DNA of 64,000 nucleotides from Streptomyces sp. NBC_01351 (GCF_036237315.1 NZ_CP108356.1:6391501-6455500); one strand, 5' to 3'; shown: positions 1 through 8,823, counted from the first letter of the stretch. Notes: a model not told the origin generated them from the sequence alone. Translations and numbers: made by a program.

Positions 1-314
1 GGACCCAGGCGTCCCCCCAGTCCTGGAGGGCGACCAGGACCGGCAGGAGTCCCCGCCCTCGCGGGGTCAGCCGGTATTCGTGCCGCACCGGGCGCTCCTG
101 GTACGGCTCGCGCGTCAGCACTCCCGCCTCGACGAGCAGCTTCAGCCGCTCGGCGAGGACCTTGCGGGACATCCCCAGCTCGCGCTGGAGCTCGTCGAAG
201 CGGTGCAGGCCGCGGGCGGTGTCGCGCACGATCAGCAGCGTCCACCAGTCGCCCACGACGTCGAGGGCCTGGGCGATGGAGCAGTCCGCGTCGCCGAGGT
301 GCGTGCGCTGGGCC
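1..314 (-). CDS. HxlR-family transcriptional regulator (C-terminus cut by window edge)
   Basis: Encodes about 104 residues of a winged-helix HxlR-type DNA-binding protein. The N-terminus reads MAQRTHLGDADCSIAQALDV, then a W-W-T-L-L-I-V-R segment and an F-D-E-L-Q helix followed by 'GMSRKVLAERLKLLVEAG', which is the recognition region of this family. 'YRLTPRGRGLLPVL' follows, so only the last few residues appear to lie outside the window. HxlR proteins are dimeric repressors or activators that often sense electrophiles or ligands. It is divergent from the MFS transporter at 407, and the 92-bp gap holds a palindrome (365-391), so it probably controls that transporter and itself. The family is clear; the ligand is unknown. 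Confidence 0.9.
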
Positions 315-364
315 ATGGGCACTCCTTTGTCCGTTGACCCCAGGCTGTCATGCTGACATAGTCC

Positions 365-391
365 GTTCCCAAAAGGAACTTACTTGGGAAC
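365..391. promoter_or_regulatory. Candidate HxlR operator (inverted repeat)
   Basis: GTTCCCA at 365-371 is mirrored by TGGGAAC at 385-391, with a nested GTTCC/GGAAC repeat (365-369 and 375-379). It sits between the divergent HxlR and MFS genes and about 15 bp before the MFS start, as expected for a local operator. The arms are seen directly; the role is inferred. Confidence 0.55.
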
Positions 392-406
392 AAGGGGGGC
401 ACGGGT

Positions 407-1639
407 GTGCTGCAGGGGTTCAAGGACGTACCGAGGGTCGTGTGGCTGCTGGCTGCGGGGATCTTCGTCAATGCCGCCGTCAGCTTCACGTTCGTCTTCG
501 TCTTCCTCTACCTGACGGGCCCGCGCGGACTCGGAGCCGCCCAGGCGGGCCTGATCGTCGGCATCGGCGGCGTCGGCCTGGTCGCCGGGAACTTCACCGG
601 CGGCTGGTACGGCGACCGCTTCGGCCACCGCCGGGTGCTGCTCACCGCCTCCGCGCTCGGCGGGGCCGCCCTCGTCGTCCTGCCGGTGGTCCCCACCGTC
701 CTGCTGGCCCTCGTCCTGCCGCTCGCCCAGTACGCCTCGGGGGTGGTCCGCGCCGCCAACTCCGCGCTGGTCGCCGTCACCGTCCCCGAGGGCTCCCGGC
801 GCCAGGCCTTCGCCGTCACCCGCAGCCTGTCCAACGCCGGCTTCGCCGTGGGTGCACCGCTCGGCGCCCTCGTCGCGACCGGGCTCTCGTACGACTGGCT
901 CTTCGTCGCGGACGGCCTCGGCACCCTCTTCTTCGCCCTCTGGACCGCCCGGGTCGTCCCGGCCAGGGCGGCCGCAGCTCCATCCGCGGCCCCGGACGGG
1001 GGTCTGGGCCGCGGAGGGCTGTGGCGCGAGCTGCGTGCCCGCCCCGCCGTACTCGTCCTGCTCGGCGCGATCGTCGTCATCGACGTCGTCTACCGGCAGC
1101 ACCTCACGACCTTCCCCCTGTACCTCGCCGACCACGGCATGGACGTCAAGGCGTACGGACTGCTCATCGCGGTCAACTGCGGAGTGATCATGCTCCTGGA
1201 GATCCCCGCCACCCTGGCCCTGCGCCGGCGCTCCCCGCTGCCCATCATCGGGACCGGCCTGCTGCTCGTGGGCGGCGGCTACGCGATGCTGCTGCTCGGG
1301 GTGGGCGCCGCGACCGCCGTCGCGATGATGGTGCTGCTCACCCTCGGCGAGATCCTCTACAAGACCACCGCCACCGCGTACGTCGCCGACGAGTCACCGG
1401 AACACGCCATCGGCCGTTTCCAGAGCCTGTACGCGGGCGTGTCCATCAGTGGCTTCGTCCTCGCCGCACCCCTCGGCGGGCTCCTGTACGCCACCGCGCC
1501 CGGCCTGCTGTGGCCCCTGTGCGCCGTGCTCGGCGCGGCCGCCGGGGCAACCGTGCTGGCCATGGGCGCGCGGGGGGTGCGGCGACGCGGGCGACCGGCA
1601 CATGAGACCGGTTCGCCCAGGGCGGCCGTCGCCGGTTAG
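407..1639 (+). CDS. MFS transporter (DHA-type exporter)
   Basis: A 410-residue integral membrane protein of the major facilitator superfamily, probably a proton-coupled drug or metabolite exporter. About 12 hydrophobic segments are visible. Between TM2 and TM3 lies 'GNFTGGWYGDRFGHRRVLL', the G-x-x-x-D-R-x-G-x-R/K motif A that defines the family. The central loop 'AAAPSAAPDGGLGRGGLW' separates the two six-helix halves. A GTG start at 407 is preceded by a G-rich ribosome-binding site (aagggggg). The divergent HxlR gene suggests substrate-induced expression. The substrate cannot be read from sequence. Confidence 0.9.
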   Translation: MLQGFKDVPRVVWLLAAGIFVNAAVSFTFVFVFLYLTGPRGLGAAQAGLIVGIGGVGLVAGNFTGGWYGDRFGHRRVLLTASALGGAALVVLPVVPTVLLALVLPLAQYASGVVRAANSALVAVTVPEGSRRQAFAVTRSLSNAGFAVGAPLGALVATGLSYDWLFVADGLGTLFFALWTARVVPARAAAAPSAAPDGGLGRGGLWRELRARPAVLVLLGAIVVIDVVYRQHLTTFPLYLADHGMDVKAYGLLIAVNCGVIMLLEIPATLALRRRSPLPIIGTGLLLVGGGYAMLLLGVGAATAVAMMVLLTLGEILYKTTATAYVADESPEHAIGRFQSLYAGVSISGFVLAAPLGGLLYATAPGLLWPLCAVLGAAAGATVLAMGARGVRRRGRPAHETGSPRAAVAG

Positions 1640-1648
1640 GTTTCGGGC

Positions 1649-2629
1649 ATGACTGCTACGCGTACCACCGGCGCCGTCGCCGCCGGACTTGCCACCCTCA
1701 CCGCCGACGGCACCGTCCTCGACACCTGGTTCCCCGCCCCCGAGCTGGTCGCCGAGCCCGGCCCGGCCGGCACCGAGCGCCTCACCGCCGAGCAGGCCGT
1801 GGAGCTCCTCGGCGCCGCCGCGGCCAAGGCGATCCGCCAGGACGCGGTCCGCGGAGTCGAGGTCGTAGCCGTCCGTACCGTCATCGCCTCCCTGGAGGAC
1901 AAGCCGCTGGACGCGCACGACGCGTACCTGCGCCTGCACCTGCTCAGCCACCGCCTGGTCAAGCCGCACGGCCAGAACCTGGACGGCGTCTTCGGCCTGC
2001 TGACCAACGTCGCCTGGACCTCGCTGGGCCCGGTCGCCGTCGACCAGGTCGAGACCGTGCGCCTCAACGCCCGCGCCGAGGGCCTGCACCTCCAGGTCAC
2101 CTCGATCGACAAGTTCCCGCGGATGACGGACTACGTCGCCCCCAGGGGCGTGCGCATCGCCGACGCCGACCGGGTCCGCCTGGGCGCGCACCTCGCCGAG
2201 GGCACCACCGTCATGCACGAGGGCTTCGTCAACTTCAACGCCGGCACCCTCGGCACCTCCATGGTCGAGGGCCGCATCTCCGCGGGCGTCGTGGTCGGCG
2301 ACGGCTCCGACATCGGCGGCGGCGCGTCCACCATGGGCACCCTCTCGGGCGGCGGCAAGCAGATCATCTCGATCGGCGAGCGCACCCTGATCGGTGCCGA
2401 GGCGGGCATCGGCATCGCGCTGGGCAGCGAGTGCGTCGTCGAGGCCGGCCTGTACGTGACCGCGGGCACCCGCGTCACCCTGCCGGACGGCCAGGTCGTC
2501 AAGGCCCTGGAGCTCTCCGGCGCCGACAACATCCTCTTCCGCCGCAACTCGGTCACCGGCGCCGTCGAGGCCCGCCCGTACAAGGCGAACTGGGGCGGCC
2601 TGAACGAGGTCCTGCACAGCCACAACTGA
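1649..2629 (+). CDS. dapD: 2,3,4,5-tetrahydropyridine-2,6-dicarboxylate N-succinyltransferase
   Basis: A 326-residue cytosolic enzyme that transfers succinyl from succinyl-CoA to tetrahydrodipicolinate in the diaminopimelate/lysine pathway, feeding peptidoglycan (LL-DAP in Streptomyces) and lysine. It shows the actinobacterial DapD layout: an N-terminal helical domain (to about residue 160), then a left-handed beta-helix of hexapeptide repeats visible from '[20 protein letters not shown]' to '[20 protein letters not shown]', and a short C-terminal strand region. The conserved '[20 protein letters not shown]' segment contributes to the active site in this family. It starts 9 bp after the MFS stop but has its own strong terminator. 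Identification is firm. Confidence 0.96.
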   Translation: MTATRTTGAVAAGLATLTADGTVLDTWFPAPELVAEPGPAGTERLTAEQAVELLGAAAAKAIRQDAVRGVEVVAVRTVIASLEDKPLDAHDAYLRLHLLSHRLVKPHGQNLDGVFGLLTNVAWTSLGPVAVDQVETVRLNARAEGLHLQVTSIDKFPRMTDYVAPRGVRIADADRVRLGAHLAEGTTVMHEGFVNFNAGTLGTSMVEGRISAGVVVGDGSDIGGGASTMGTLSGGGKQIISIGERTLIGAEAGIGIALGSECVVEAGLYVTAGTRVTLPDGQVVKALELSGADNILFRRNSVTGAVEARPYKANWGGLNEVLHSHN

Positions 2630-2656
2630 GGCTCCCCGCCGATACCGGAACACCGG

Positions 2657-2692
2657 AACGCCCTCCCACCCCGACCGGGGTGGGAGGGCGTT
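2657..2692 (+). terminator. Intrinsic terminator after dapD
   Basis: A perfect 16-bp stem (2657-2672 with 2677-2692) closed by a GACC loop, located 28 bp after the dapD stop. There is only a short T run afterwards, which is usual for Streptomyces hairpin terminators. It could also stop transcription arriving from the opposite strand. Confidence 0.85.
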
Positions 2693-2716
2693 CTCGTGTG
2701 CCGGGGAGGGGGCGGG

Positions 2717-2971
2717 TCAGCGCAGCGGCATCCTGCGGACCAGGCTGGCGAAGGCCTCCTCTTCGGCCTCGGTCAGCTCCACCGCCTCCATCGGGTGCGC
2801 GGCGGTGCCGCGCTGCGCCGGGATCACCGCCAGGCCCTCGAAGGCGCCTGGCTCGGGCTGGTGGAAGCGGCTGTCCCACAGCATGTGGCCCAGGCCGACG
2901 AGCCAGACGAGGGCGGCCACGAGCAGGACGGCGAGGCCGATTTCCTGGGCGAGGGAGATGGAGGGGAACAC
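2717..2971 (-). CDS. Small single-pass membrane protein, function unknown
   Basis: About 84 residues if read from the GTG at 2971, which has a GGAG 8 nt upstream; an in-frame upstream start at 3025 lacks one. After 'FPSISLAQEI' comes one hydrophobic segment, 'GLAVLLVAALVWLVGLGHML', then 'WDSRFHQPEPGAFEGLAVIP' and an acidic tail rich in E and A. The single TM with a cytoplasmic or extracellular acidic tail gives no function. It is tail-to-tail with dapD across the shared terminator. Confidence 0.6.
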   Translation of the reverse strand: MFPSISLAQEIGLAVLLVAALVWLVGLGHMLWDSRFHQPEPGAFEGLAVIPAQRGTAAHPMEAVELTEAEEEAFASLVRRMPLR

Positions 2972-3079
2972 GCGGTGCTCCAAAAGCGAGGGTGCAAGAT
3001 CGGGCGTGCAGACACTCAACACCACAACCGGGCGATTTCGGAGGCGATGTGGCGAGCGTCACGCCAGGGCCGAAAGTCC

Positions 3080-3380
3080 CTACTTTGGTACGAGTCGGTC
3101 CTTCAGTGACAGCTTGAAGCCCTCGTGACTGCGGGCGAAGCCCAGCCGTTCGTAGAACCGGTGCGCCGCCGTACGCCGCTTGCTGCTGGTCAGCTGGACC
3201 AGCCCGCAGCCGCGCTCGCGGGCCCGCTCCACGGCCAGCCGCATCAGTCGCCGCGATGGCCGAGAAGGCCCGCTCGTGCGCCTCCCAGACCACGACCGAA
3301 GCCGGGTCCACGACCCGGTCCTCGTCGGCCAGCAGGGCGAGTACGGCGGGGTCCCGGCGGGTGGCCTCACGGAAGTTCAT
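3080..3380 (-). pseudogene. GNAT N-acetyltransferase remnant (internal deletion plus frameshift)
   Basis: Two reading frames hold the two ends of one GNAT protein. From the ATG at 3380 the first frame reads 'MNFREATRRDPAVLALLADE' to 'WEAHERAFSAIAAT'. A second frame continues with 'RLMRLAVERARERGCGLVQL' and 'AAHRFYERLGFARSHEGFKL', ending at 3080. The central strands and the R/Q-x-x-G-x-G/A acetyl-CoA loop expected between them are absent, so roughly 50 codons appear to have been lost at about 3240 with a change of frame. The product would be inactive. I infer deletion from family layout; a sequencing or assembly artefact is less likely because the missing part is large. Confidence 0.75.
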
Positions 3381-3406
3381 GGCCGGATTGTGGCAGGGGG
3401 CCCGGC

Positions 3407-3496
3407 CTGGGGGCACTCCCCCAGCCTCCGGCCGGGGGTACCCCCACCCAGCGGTAGCCGGGGGAGACGGCGGCCGGACCCCCTGCGGTCCGGGGG
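3407..3496. repeat. Palindrome-rich intergenic segment
   Basis: It contains CTGGGGG-CACT-CCCCCAG (3407-3424), the palindrome GGGGGTACCCCC (3434-3445) and a GGACC/GGTCC hairpin just before 3491. The segment lies downstream of the nuclease gene on its strand, so it probably doubles as the nuclease terminator. Similar G/C-run palindromes are scattered in Streptomyces genomes. Confidence 0.55.
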
Positions 3497-5338
3497 TTAC
3501 GGGCGGAAGCGCAGCACCTGCGGGTCGTGGTCGCTGTTCTGGGCCGAGAACTCCGCGTTGATGTGCACGCTGTCGTACGAGAAGTTCTTGATCGACGGGC
3601 TGGTCAGGATCTGGTCCAGCACCTGCGCGTTGCCCTGGAAGACGTACGAGTACCGCTCCGACTTCGGCAGCGACATGATCGCCGGGTACAGCGCCCCGCC
3701 GTCGGCGAGCGCCTGCGTGGTCGCCGAGAACTCGAAGTCGTTGATGTCACCGAGGACGACGACGTTCGCCTGCTTCTCGGCCGCCAGGATCTCCTTCACG
3801 AAGGAGTTCACGGCCTGCGCCTGGAGCAGGCGCTTCTCCTCGGACTTGCGCACCGGCGGCTGGTGGTGCGAGGCCAGGCCCTCGTCGCCGCCCTTGGAGC
3901 CGAAGTGGTTGGCGATCACGAAGACGGTCCGGCCGCGGAAGACGAACTCGCCGGCCAGCGGCTTGCGGCTGTCGGCCCACGCCGGGTTCGCCGGGTCGAT
4001 CCGGCCGGGGGAGTGGGTGAGGGCCGCGTGGCCGTTCTCCCGGACCACGCCGTTCGCGGTCGTCGCGTCGCCCGCGGCGCGGTCGGTGAAGGAGACCCGG
4101 GCGGGGTTGAAGAGGAACACCTGGCGGATGTTGCCGCCGGGCTCGCCGCCGTCCTTCTTGTCCTCCGGGTTGACGGTGCGCCACTGGTACGCCGGGCCGC
4201 CCGCGGCGACGATCGCGTCGGTGAACTTGGTCAGCGTCTGCTCGGCCGAGACGGTGCCGTCGTTCTTGGCGCCGTTGTCGTCCTGGATCTCCTCCAGGGC
4301 GAGGATGTCGGGCGAGGCGAGGTTCTCGACGACCGCCTTGGCGAGGTTGTCGAACTTCTCCTGCGGGTCGGTCGGGTCGAGGTTCTCGACGTTGTACGTC
4401 GCCACCGCGAGCTCACCCGGGCTCTGCGCCCGGGTCTTCTCCGGGGCGAGGGTGCCCGCCTTGACGGTACCGAGGGTACGGGCCACCAGCGTGTAGCCGC
4501 CGAACTGGTTGAAGTCCAGGGGGCCTTCGGTGGTGCCCGTCAGCTTGTCGCCGACGTTGGCCACCGGGAAGGGCTGCTGCGCGATCGGCGCGAGCTGCTG
4601 GATCTGGAGGCGGCCGGTGTTCTGGGACTCGTAGGAGCCGTAGACCGTGCCACCGCGACGGGTGGGGTTCTCCCAGCCCTTCACCGTGACCCACAGCTCC
4701 GAGTACGGGTCGGTGGCGCCGACCACGCGGGAGGTGCCGATCGCCACGTTCATGCCCTCGAGGGACTCGTAGAAGTCCAGGGCGTAGCGCGCGGGCTCCA
4801 GGGCCAGGCCGTTGATGCTGCCGGCGGCGGCCGCGTCGCCGGCCGGGGCGTACTCGGCGGGCACGGTGTACTCGTTGATCGCGGCGGCCGCGGGCAGGGC
4901 GTTGCCCGAGGAGGCCACCTTGACGGTGGGCTTGGAGATCTGGGTGACGGACTGGTTGCCGGAGGCGACCCCGCCCGGGATGTACTCGCCGACGGTGCCG
5001 GAGACGGTGACCGCGTCGCCCACGGCGACGGTCGGGACCGAGCTGGTGAAGACGAACACGCCCTCGCTGGTGGCGTCGTTGTCGTCGGCGTCCGGGTCCT
5101 GGATCCAGAAACCGCGGGAGCCGTACGTGCGTACGCCCGTCACGATGCCGGTGACGTCGGCGACCTGCTTGCCGGCCAGCGGGGATATCCGGGTGGTGCC
5201 CTGAATGTCGTGGATGCGTATCGGATCGGCGGACACGGCGCCTTCGGCCGCGTCGGCGGAGCCCGCGAGCAGGCCGGTGGCCAGCGCGGTGGCGACGAGG
5301 GCCGCGACGGCGGCGGAACGGGGATGCGAGGAGCGCAT
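3497..5338 (-). CDS. Secreted endonuclease/exonuclease/phosphatase-family nuclease (ExeM/NucH-like)
   Basis: A 613-residue exported protein. It has a Sec signal peptide (MRSSHPRSAAVAALVATALA, cleavage near 'GSADAAEG'), then an OB-fold-like region (about 45-280), then an EEP-fold catalytic domain. Catalytic signatures are 'VATYNVENLDPTD' (metal-binding N), 'DILALEEIQDDNG' (metal-binding E), 'VIANHFGSKGGDE', 'VVVLGDINDFEF' (D-x-N) and the terminal 'NSDHDPQVLRF' (catalytic D-H). Such enzymes degrade extracellular DNA or phosphodiesters. The ATG at 5338 has a GGAG site. A PHO-box-like element lies about 150 bp upstream next to a TTGACA hexamer, so phosphate-starvation control is likely. The family is certain; substrate range is inferred. 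Confidence 0.9.
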   Translation of the reverse strand: MRSSHPRSAAVAALVATALATGLLAGSADAAEGAVSADPIRIHDIQGTTRISPLAGKQVADVTGIVTGVRTYGSRGFWIQDPDADDNDATSEGVFVFTSSVPTVAVGDAVTVSGTVGEYIPGGVASGNQSVTQISKPTVKVASSGNALPAAAAINEYTVPAEYAPAGDAAAAGSINGLALEPARYALDFYESLEGMNVAIGTSRVVGATDPYSELWVTVKGWENPTRRGGTVYGSYESQNTGRLQIQQLAPIAQQPFPVANVGDKLTGTTEGPLDFNQFGGYTLVARTLGTVKAGTLAPEKTRAQSPGELAVATYNVENLDPTDPQEKFDNLAKAVVENLASPDILALEEIQDDNGAKNDGTVSAEQTLTKFTDAIVAAGGPAYQWRTVNPEDKKDGGEPGGNIRQVFLFNPARVSFTDRAAGDATTANGVVRENGHAALTHSPGRIDPANPAWADSRKPLAGEFVFRGRTVFVIANHFGSKGGDEGLASHHQPPVRKSEEKRLLQAQAVNSFVKEILAAEKQANVVVLGDINDFEFSATTQALADGGALYPAIMSLPKSERYSYVFQGNAQVLDQILTSPSIKNFSYDSVHINAEFSAQNSDHDPQVLRFRP

Positions 5339-5488
5339 GGGCAGGAACTCCGGTGTGGGATGAGGGATGACGCAGAAGGGGGGTGGGCAGCGGGCCCCGC
5401 GGGGTTTGCGGCCCCTTGGTTCCCGACATGTCTACGCGCGTCAATTTCCTGTGTGACCAGCAAAGTTGTCAAGCCCTCCAGGGAATAC

Positions 5489-5521
5489 GCCGGTTGACTG
5501 TGGGATGAACCAAAGGTGATG
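5489..5521 (-). promoter_or_regulatory. Candidate PHO box upstream of the secreted nuclease
   Basis: On the minus strand three consecutive 11-bp units read CATCACCTTTG, GTTCATCCCAC and AGTCAACCGGC, with GTTCACC-like heptamers at 5/7, 6/7 and 4/7 matches. A TTGACA hexamer (5467-5472) follows about 17 bp downstream. This is the layout of Streptomyces PhoP activation sites; the -10 is weak. The rest of the 366-bp gap (5339-5704) shows only a CCGGCC palindrome near 5565-5580. Confidence 0.55.
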
Positions 5522-5704
5522 GGTCGCCAGGACCGCCCGAAATGCGTCTACGCTGGGGCTTCCGGCCGGCAGGCCGGCCGGTCGAACGGGCGCCGGGCTC
5601 AGCCTCCGGTTCGCCCCTGGCCCCGCTCCGGCCCGCCCGGTTGGGCCCGACCTGCCCCGCCCTGACCCGCCCCACAGCGTTCGCTTCGCGAGGAGAACCG
5701 CCCC

Positions 5705-7225
5705 ATGTCCGCAGAGCCGCACCCCACGCTGCCGCCGGTACGGTTGCCCGCCGATGCGGAACTGGCCCGCGACGCCCTCGTCGCCCCGCTGTTCGCGCGG
5801 GCCGTCCGGCTGGCCCGCTGGGCCGGACCGGACACCCGCGTCGAGGCGGGCGGTGAACTCGTCGCCGACCAACTGCCCGAGGCCGTCGCGGTGCTCGGCC
5901 TCGACCCCTCCGATGAGGACTGCGTCGTGTACGCGAGCCAGGCGTGGCGGGTGGCCGTGGACACCGGGCTGGTCGACGTGACCGAACCCGATGAGGAAGG
6001 GGCGGAAGGGGCGGACGCGGCGGCCGGGGCCGACGGGGAGGCGGGCGCGGCGCAGTCCGGCACCGCCGTGCCCGGAGAGGACCTCGCGCTGGTGACGGGC
6101 GGTGCGCCCGGCGACGTACTCGACCTGTGGCTGGCGGCCCTTGACACGGTGCTCGCCGACGCCGCCGTCCCCGACCTGGACGACCTCGTCGACGCGCTGG
6201 ACGCGGGCGGCGAGATCGACTTCGACCAGCTGGACTGGAACCCGCGCCGCGAGGCGGACTTCCTCGACGGGGTGCTCGCCAACCTCTACCTGCTCACCGT
6301 CGCCGAGGGCGGGGTGGCGGACGCACCGGTTCCGCTGCCGGTGCTCGCCGCGTCGATGGTCGTGCCCGACGGCATGGGCGAGCCGACCGACGCCGTGCTG
6401 GAGCAGGTCTCGGACGCGATGATGCGGCTCGACGACCAGTTCCGGCAGCTGGAGCCGATCGGGCTGGTGGAGTACCAGCCGGTCGACGAGGCGCTGATGG
6501 CGGAGGCCGAGGGACCGGAGGACGGCGAGGGTGCGGGCGGCGGGTTCGGCGGGGACGAGGAGGACGTGTCCCGCTACGGGATGGTCCGTCTGACCCCGCT
6601 CGGCCGGTACGGGATCCGCGCGCGCATGCTGGAGGCCGGGGTCGAGGCCCCCGCCGTCGGCGACCTGGCCGACAAGGGCGCCGACGCGCTGCTCGACGGG
6701 GTCTCGCACTACCCGGAGAGCGCGGCGCAGGCCGAGATCGAGCAGTGGCTGGCCGGCCGTGAACTGCCCACCGCGGTGGCCGAACTGCTGGCCGCGGCCC
6801 GCGGTGACGACGAGGGTGCCCCGCTGCGCCGGCTGCGCTGCCAGCAGGCCCTCGCCCCGGCCGGGCCACAGGCCGAGCCCGCTGTCCGCGCGGTGCTCGA
6901 CGACCCGGAACTCGGCGGGCTCGCCCGGGTCTGGCTGGCCGAGCGCGGGGCGGCCGACGTACCGGCGCCCGACGGGGCCATGGTGTTCTGGCTGACCGTC
7001 GACACGATCGCGGCGCAGCTCGCCACCGACGGGGAGACGGAGGAGCTGCCGCTGCTGATGGAGACCCTGACCGCTCATCACGCGGGGTTCTTCGACCAGG
7101 TGTGGCGGGTGGAGCACCCGGCGACGGCGTACGTCCTGGAGGCGATGGGCCGGCTGCACCCGGACAAGAAGGCGGCGAAGGAGGCCCGGAAGGCGGCGTT
7201 CAAGGCGCGCTCCCGGCAGAACTGA
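5705..7225 (+). CDS. Conserved protein of unknown function (paralogue of the 38098-39516 gene)
   Basis: A 506-residue soluble protein with an ATG start and a GGAGAA ribosome-binding site. It has no signal peptide and no TM. The N-terminal part ('ARAVRLARWAGPDT') precedes an acidic A/E/D-rich insertion (about residues 95-125), a central helical region, the motif 'VRLTPLGRYGIRARML', which looks like the end of a winged-helix module, and a C-terminal helical repeat-like half ending 'EARKAAFKARSRQN'. The C-terminal half aligns with the gene at 38098: 'WLAGRELPTAVAELLAAARG' against 'WLAARPVGHAVSELLHAARG', then an '(Q)AEPAVRAVLDDPEL...WLAE' block and a 'W-L-T/W-V-D-T' block. I recognise no catalytic motif, and a regulatory or scaffold role is only a guess. 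Confidence 0.8.
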   Translation: MSAEPHPTLPPVRLPADAELARDALVAPLFARAVRLARWAGPDTRVEAGGELVADQLPEAVAVLGLDPSDEDCVVYASQAWRVAVDTGLVDVTEPDEEGAEGADAAAGADGEAGAAQSGTAVPGEDLALVTGGAPGDVLDLWLAALDTVLADAAVPDLDDLVDALDAGGEIDFDQLDWNPRREADFLDGVLANLYLLTVAEGGVADAPVPLPVLAASMVVPDGMGEPTDAVLEQVSDAMMRLDDQFRQLEPIGLVEYQPVDEALMAEAEGPEDGEGAGGGFGGDEEDVSRYGMVRLTPLGRYGIRARMLEAGVEAPAVGDLADKGADALLDGVSHYPESAAQAEIEQWLAGRELPTAVAELLAAARGDDEGAPLRRLRCQQALAPAGPQAEPAVRAVLDDPELGGLARVWLAERGAADVPAPDGAMVFWLTVDTIAAQLATDGETEELPLLMETLTAHHAGFFDQVWRVEHPATAYVLEAMGRLHPDKKAAKEARKAAFKARSRQN

Positions 7226-7299
7226 CCGGAACGCGCCCTTCTTGGCGCGGAGTTGGCCATTCCGCCCACCGGAAAGGGGTCGACCCCTCTTCGTGGGTA

Positions 7300-7321
7300 G
7301 TTCAGCCGCCGTTCACGTGCG
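7300..7321 (+). promoter_or_regulatory. Candidate PHO box upstream of phoX-type gene
   Basis: Two head-to-tail 11-bp units, GTTCAGCCGCC and GTTCACGTGCG, each begin with a near-consensus PhoP heptamer (GTTCACC; 6/7 each). They lie 63 bp before the PhoX-like start. A third, degenerate unit (7289-7299) is weak. The phosphatase product makes PhoP activation plausible. Confidence 0.65.
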
Positions 7322-7383
7322 GGCGGGAGCGTGTGCGCCGACGACCGCACACAGGCGCACCACCTCCCACCCCTGGAGACCCG

Positions 7384-8823
7384 ATGCCGCTCAGCCGTAG
7401 AGACTTCACCGCCCGCACCGTGATCGCCGGTGCCGGAGTCGCCCTCACCGGGACGGTCGGCGCACTCGCCACCGCCCCGGGAGCCCTTGCGGCCGAGGAC
7501 ACCACGCCCCGCGACGAGCACGGGCGGCCCTGCGAGCCCGGCTACGGCCCCCTCGTCCCCGACCCGGCCGGCATCCTCGCGCTCCCCGCCGGATTCAAGT
7601 ACCGTGTGATCACCCACAGCGGGGTCACCACACTGGAGTCGGGCGAGACCACCCCGTCCAACCACGACGGCACTGCCGCCTTCGAGGGCCACCGCGGGGT
7701 CACGCTCCTCGTCAACAACCACGAGCTCAAGGGCAAGCGGTCGAACTGGGCCCACCCCGTCCCGCTCGTCGAGGGCCTCGTCTACGACCCGGCCGCGGCC
7801 GGCGGCTGCACGGTCGTCGAGGTCCGCCGCGGCGGAGAGGTCGCCGAATGGGTGGGCATCGCCGGTACGTCGACCAACTGCGCGGGCGGCTCCACCCCCT
7901 GGAACACCTGGCTGACCTGCGAGGAGAACTCCGACCTCGCCGGCAAGAACGGCATGACCAAGGACCACGGCTACGTCTTCGAGGTCGACCCGCACGACCG
8001 CCGCGCCAACCAGGACCCGCGGCCCGTCAAGGCCTTCGGACGCTACGACCACGAGGCCGTCGTCATCGACCCGCGCACGGGTCATGCCTACCTGACCGAG
8101 GACGCCTCCGGCCCCAACGGGCTGCTCTACCGCTGGACCCCGCCGGCCGGCTTCCGGCACGGGCGCGGCAAGCTCCGTACCCTCGCCGCCGACGCGGGCG
8201 TGCTCCAGGCCGCCAAGTGCATCGACAGCTCGGGCCTGTTCGTCGACGACCTCTCGCGCGCCACGAAGATCGGCACCGTCTACGGGGTCGACTGGGTGGA
8301 CGTCGCGGACCGCGACGCGCGGACCGTGCCGGTGCGCAAGCAGTTCGGGGACAGCGCCGTGACGCGCGGCCGCAAGCTGGAGGGCATGTGGTGGGCCGAC
8401 GGCGGGGCGTACTTCGTCTCCTCCTACGCCCGTGAGGAGAGCCCGGGCGCGGCCCACGACGGCCAGGTGTGGTTCTACGACCCGAAGCGCCGCACGATCC
8501 GGCTGACCGTGCTGATCGGGGTCAACGCGGACCCGTCGGTGGCCGGCGGCTACGACGGCCCCGACAACATCACGGTGTCGCCGTACGGCGGCCTGGTCCT
8601 CGCCGAGGACGGCTCCGGCTTGCAGCACCTGTTCGGCGCGACCGCATCGGGCCGCACCTACCCGCTCGCCCGCAACGAGCTGAACATCGGTACGCCGGAG
8701 GAGCCGGAGTACTCCGAGTTCGCCGGTGTCTGCTTCTCCCCGGACGGGCGCACGCTGTACGTCAACATCCAGGACCCGGGCATCATGCTGGCCGTCACCG
8801 GTCCGTGGCGGCGCGCGAACTGA
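7384..8823 (+). CDS. PhoX/DUF839-family Tat-exported phosphatase
   Basis: A 479-residue protein that starts at the ATG at 7384 with a GGAG site. The N-terminus 'MPLSRRDFTARTVIAGAGVA' is a Tat signal (SRRDF twin arginine) with a hydrophobic stretch and an A-L-A-A cleavage site. The mature part has DUF839/PhoX blocks such as 'LLVNNHE', 'NCAGGSTPWNTWLTCEEN', 'GRYDHEAVVIDP', 'AYLTEDAS', 'KLEGMWWADG', 'DGPDNITVSPYGGLVLAEDG' and 'FSPDGRTLYVNIQDPG'. These supply Ca/Fe-binding acidic residues of the beta-propeller in the family. It is a likely calcium-dependent extracellular alkaline phosphatase. The PHO-box repeat upstream supports phosphate control. Confidence 0.85.
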   Translation: MPLSRRDFTARTVIAGAGVALTGTVGALATAPGALAAEDTTPRDEHGRPCEPGYGPLVPDPAGILALPAGFKYRVITHSGVTTLESGETTPSNHDGTAAFEGHRGVTLLVNNHELKGKRSNWAHPVPLVEGLVYDPAAAGGCTVVEVRRGGEVAEWVGIAGTSTNCAGGSTPWNTWLTCEENSDLAGKNGMTKDHGYVFEVDPHDRRANQDPRPVKAFGRYDHEAVVIDPRTGHAYLTEDASGPNGLLYRWTPPAGFRHGRGKLRTLAADAGVLQAAKCIDSSGLFVDDLSRATKIGTVYGVDWVDVADRDARTVPVRKQFGDSAVTRGRKLEGMWWADGGAYFVSSYAREESPGAAHDGQVWFYDPKRRTIRLTVLIGVNADPSVAGGYDGPDNITVSPYGGLVLAEDGSGLQHLFGATASGRTYPLARNELNIGTPEEPEYSEFAGVCFSPDGRTLYVNIQDPGIMLAVTGPWRRAN

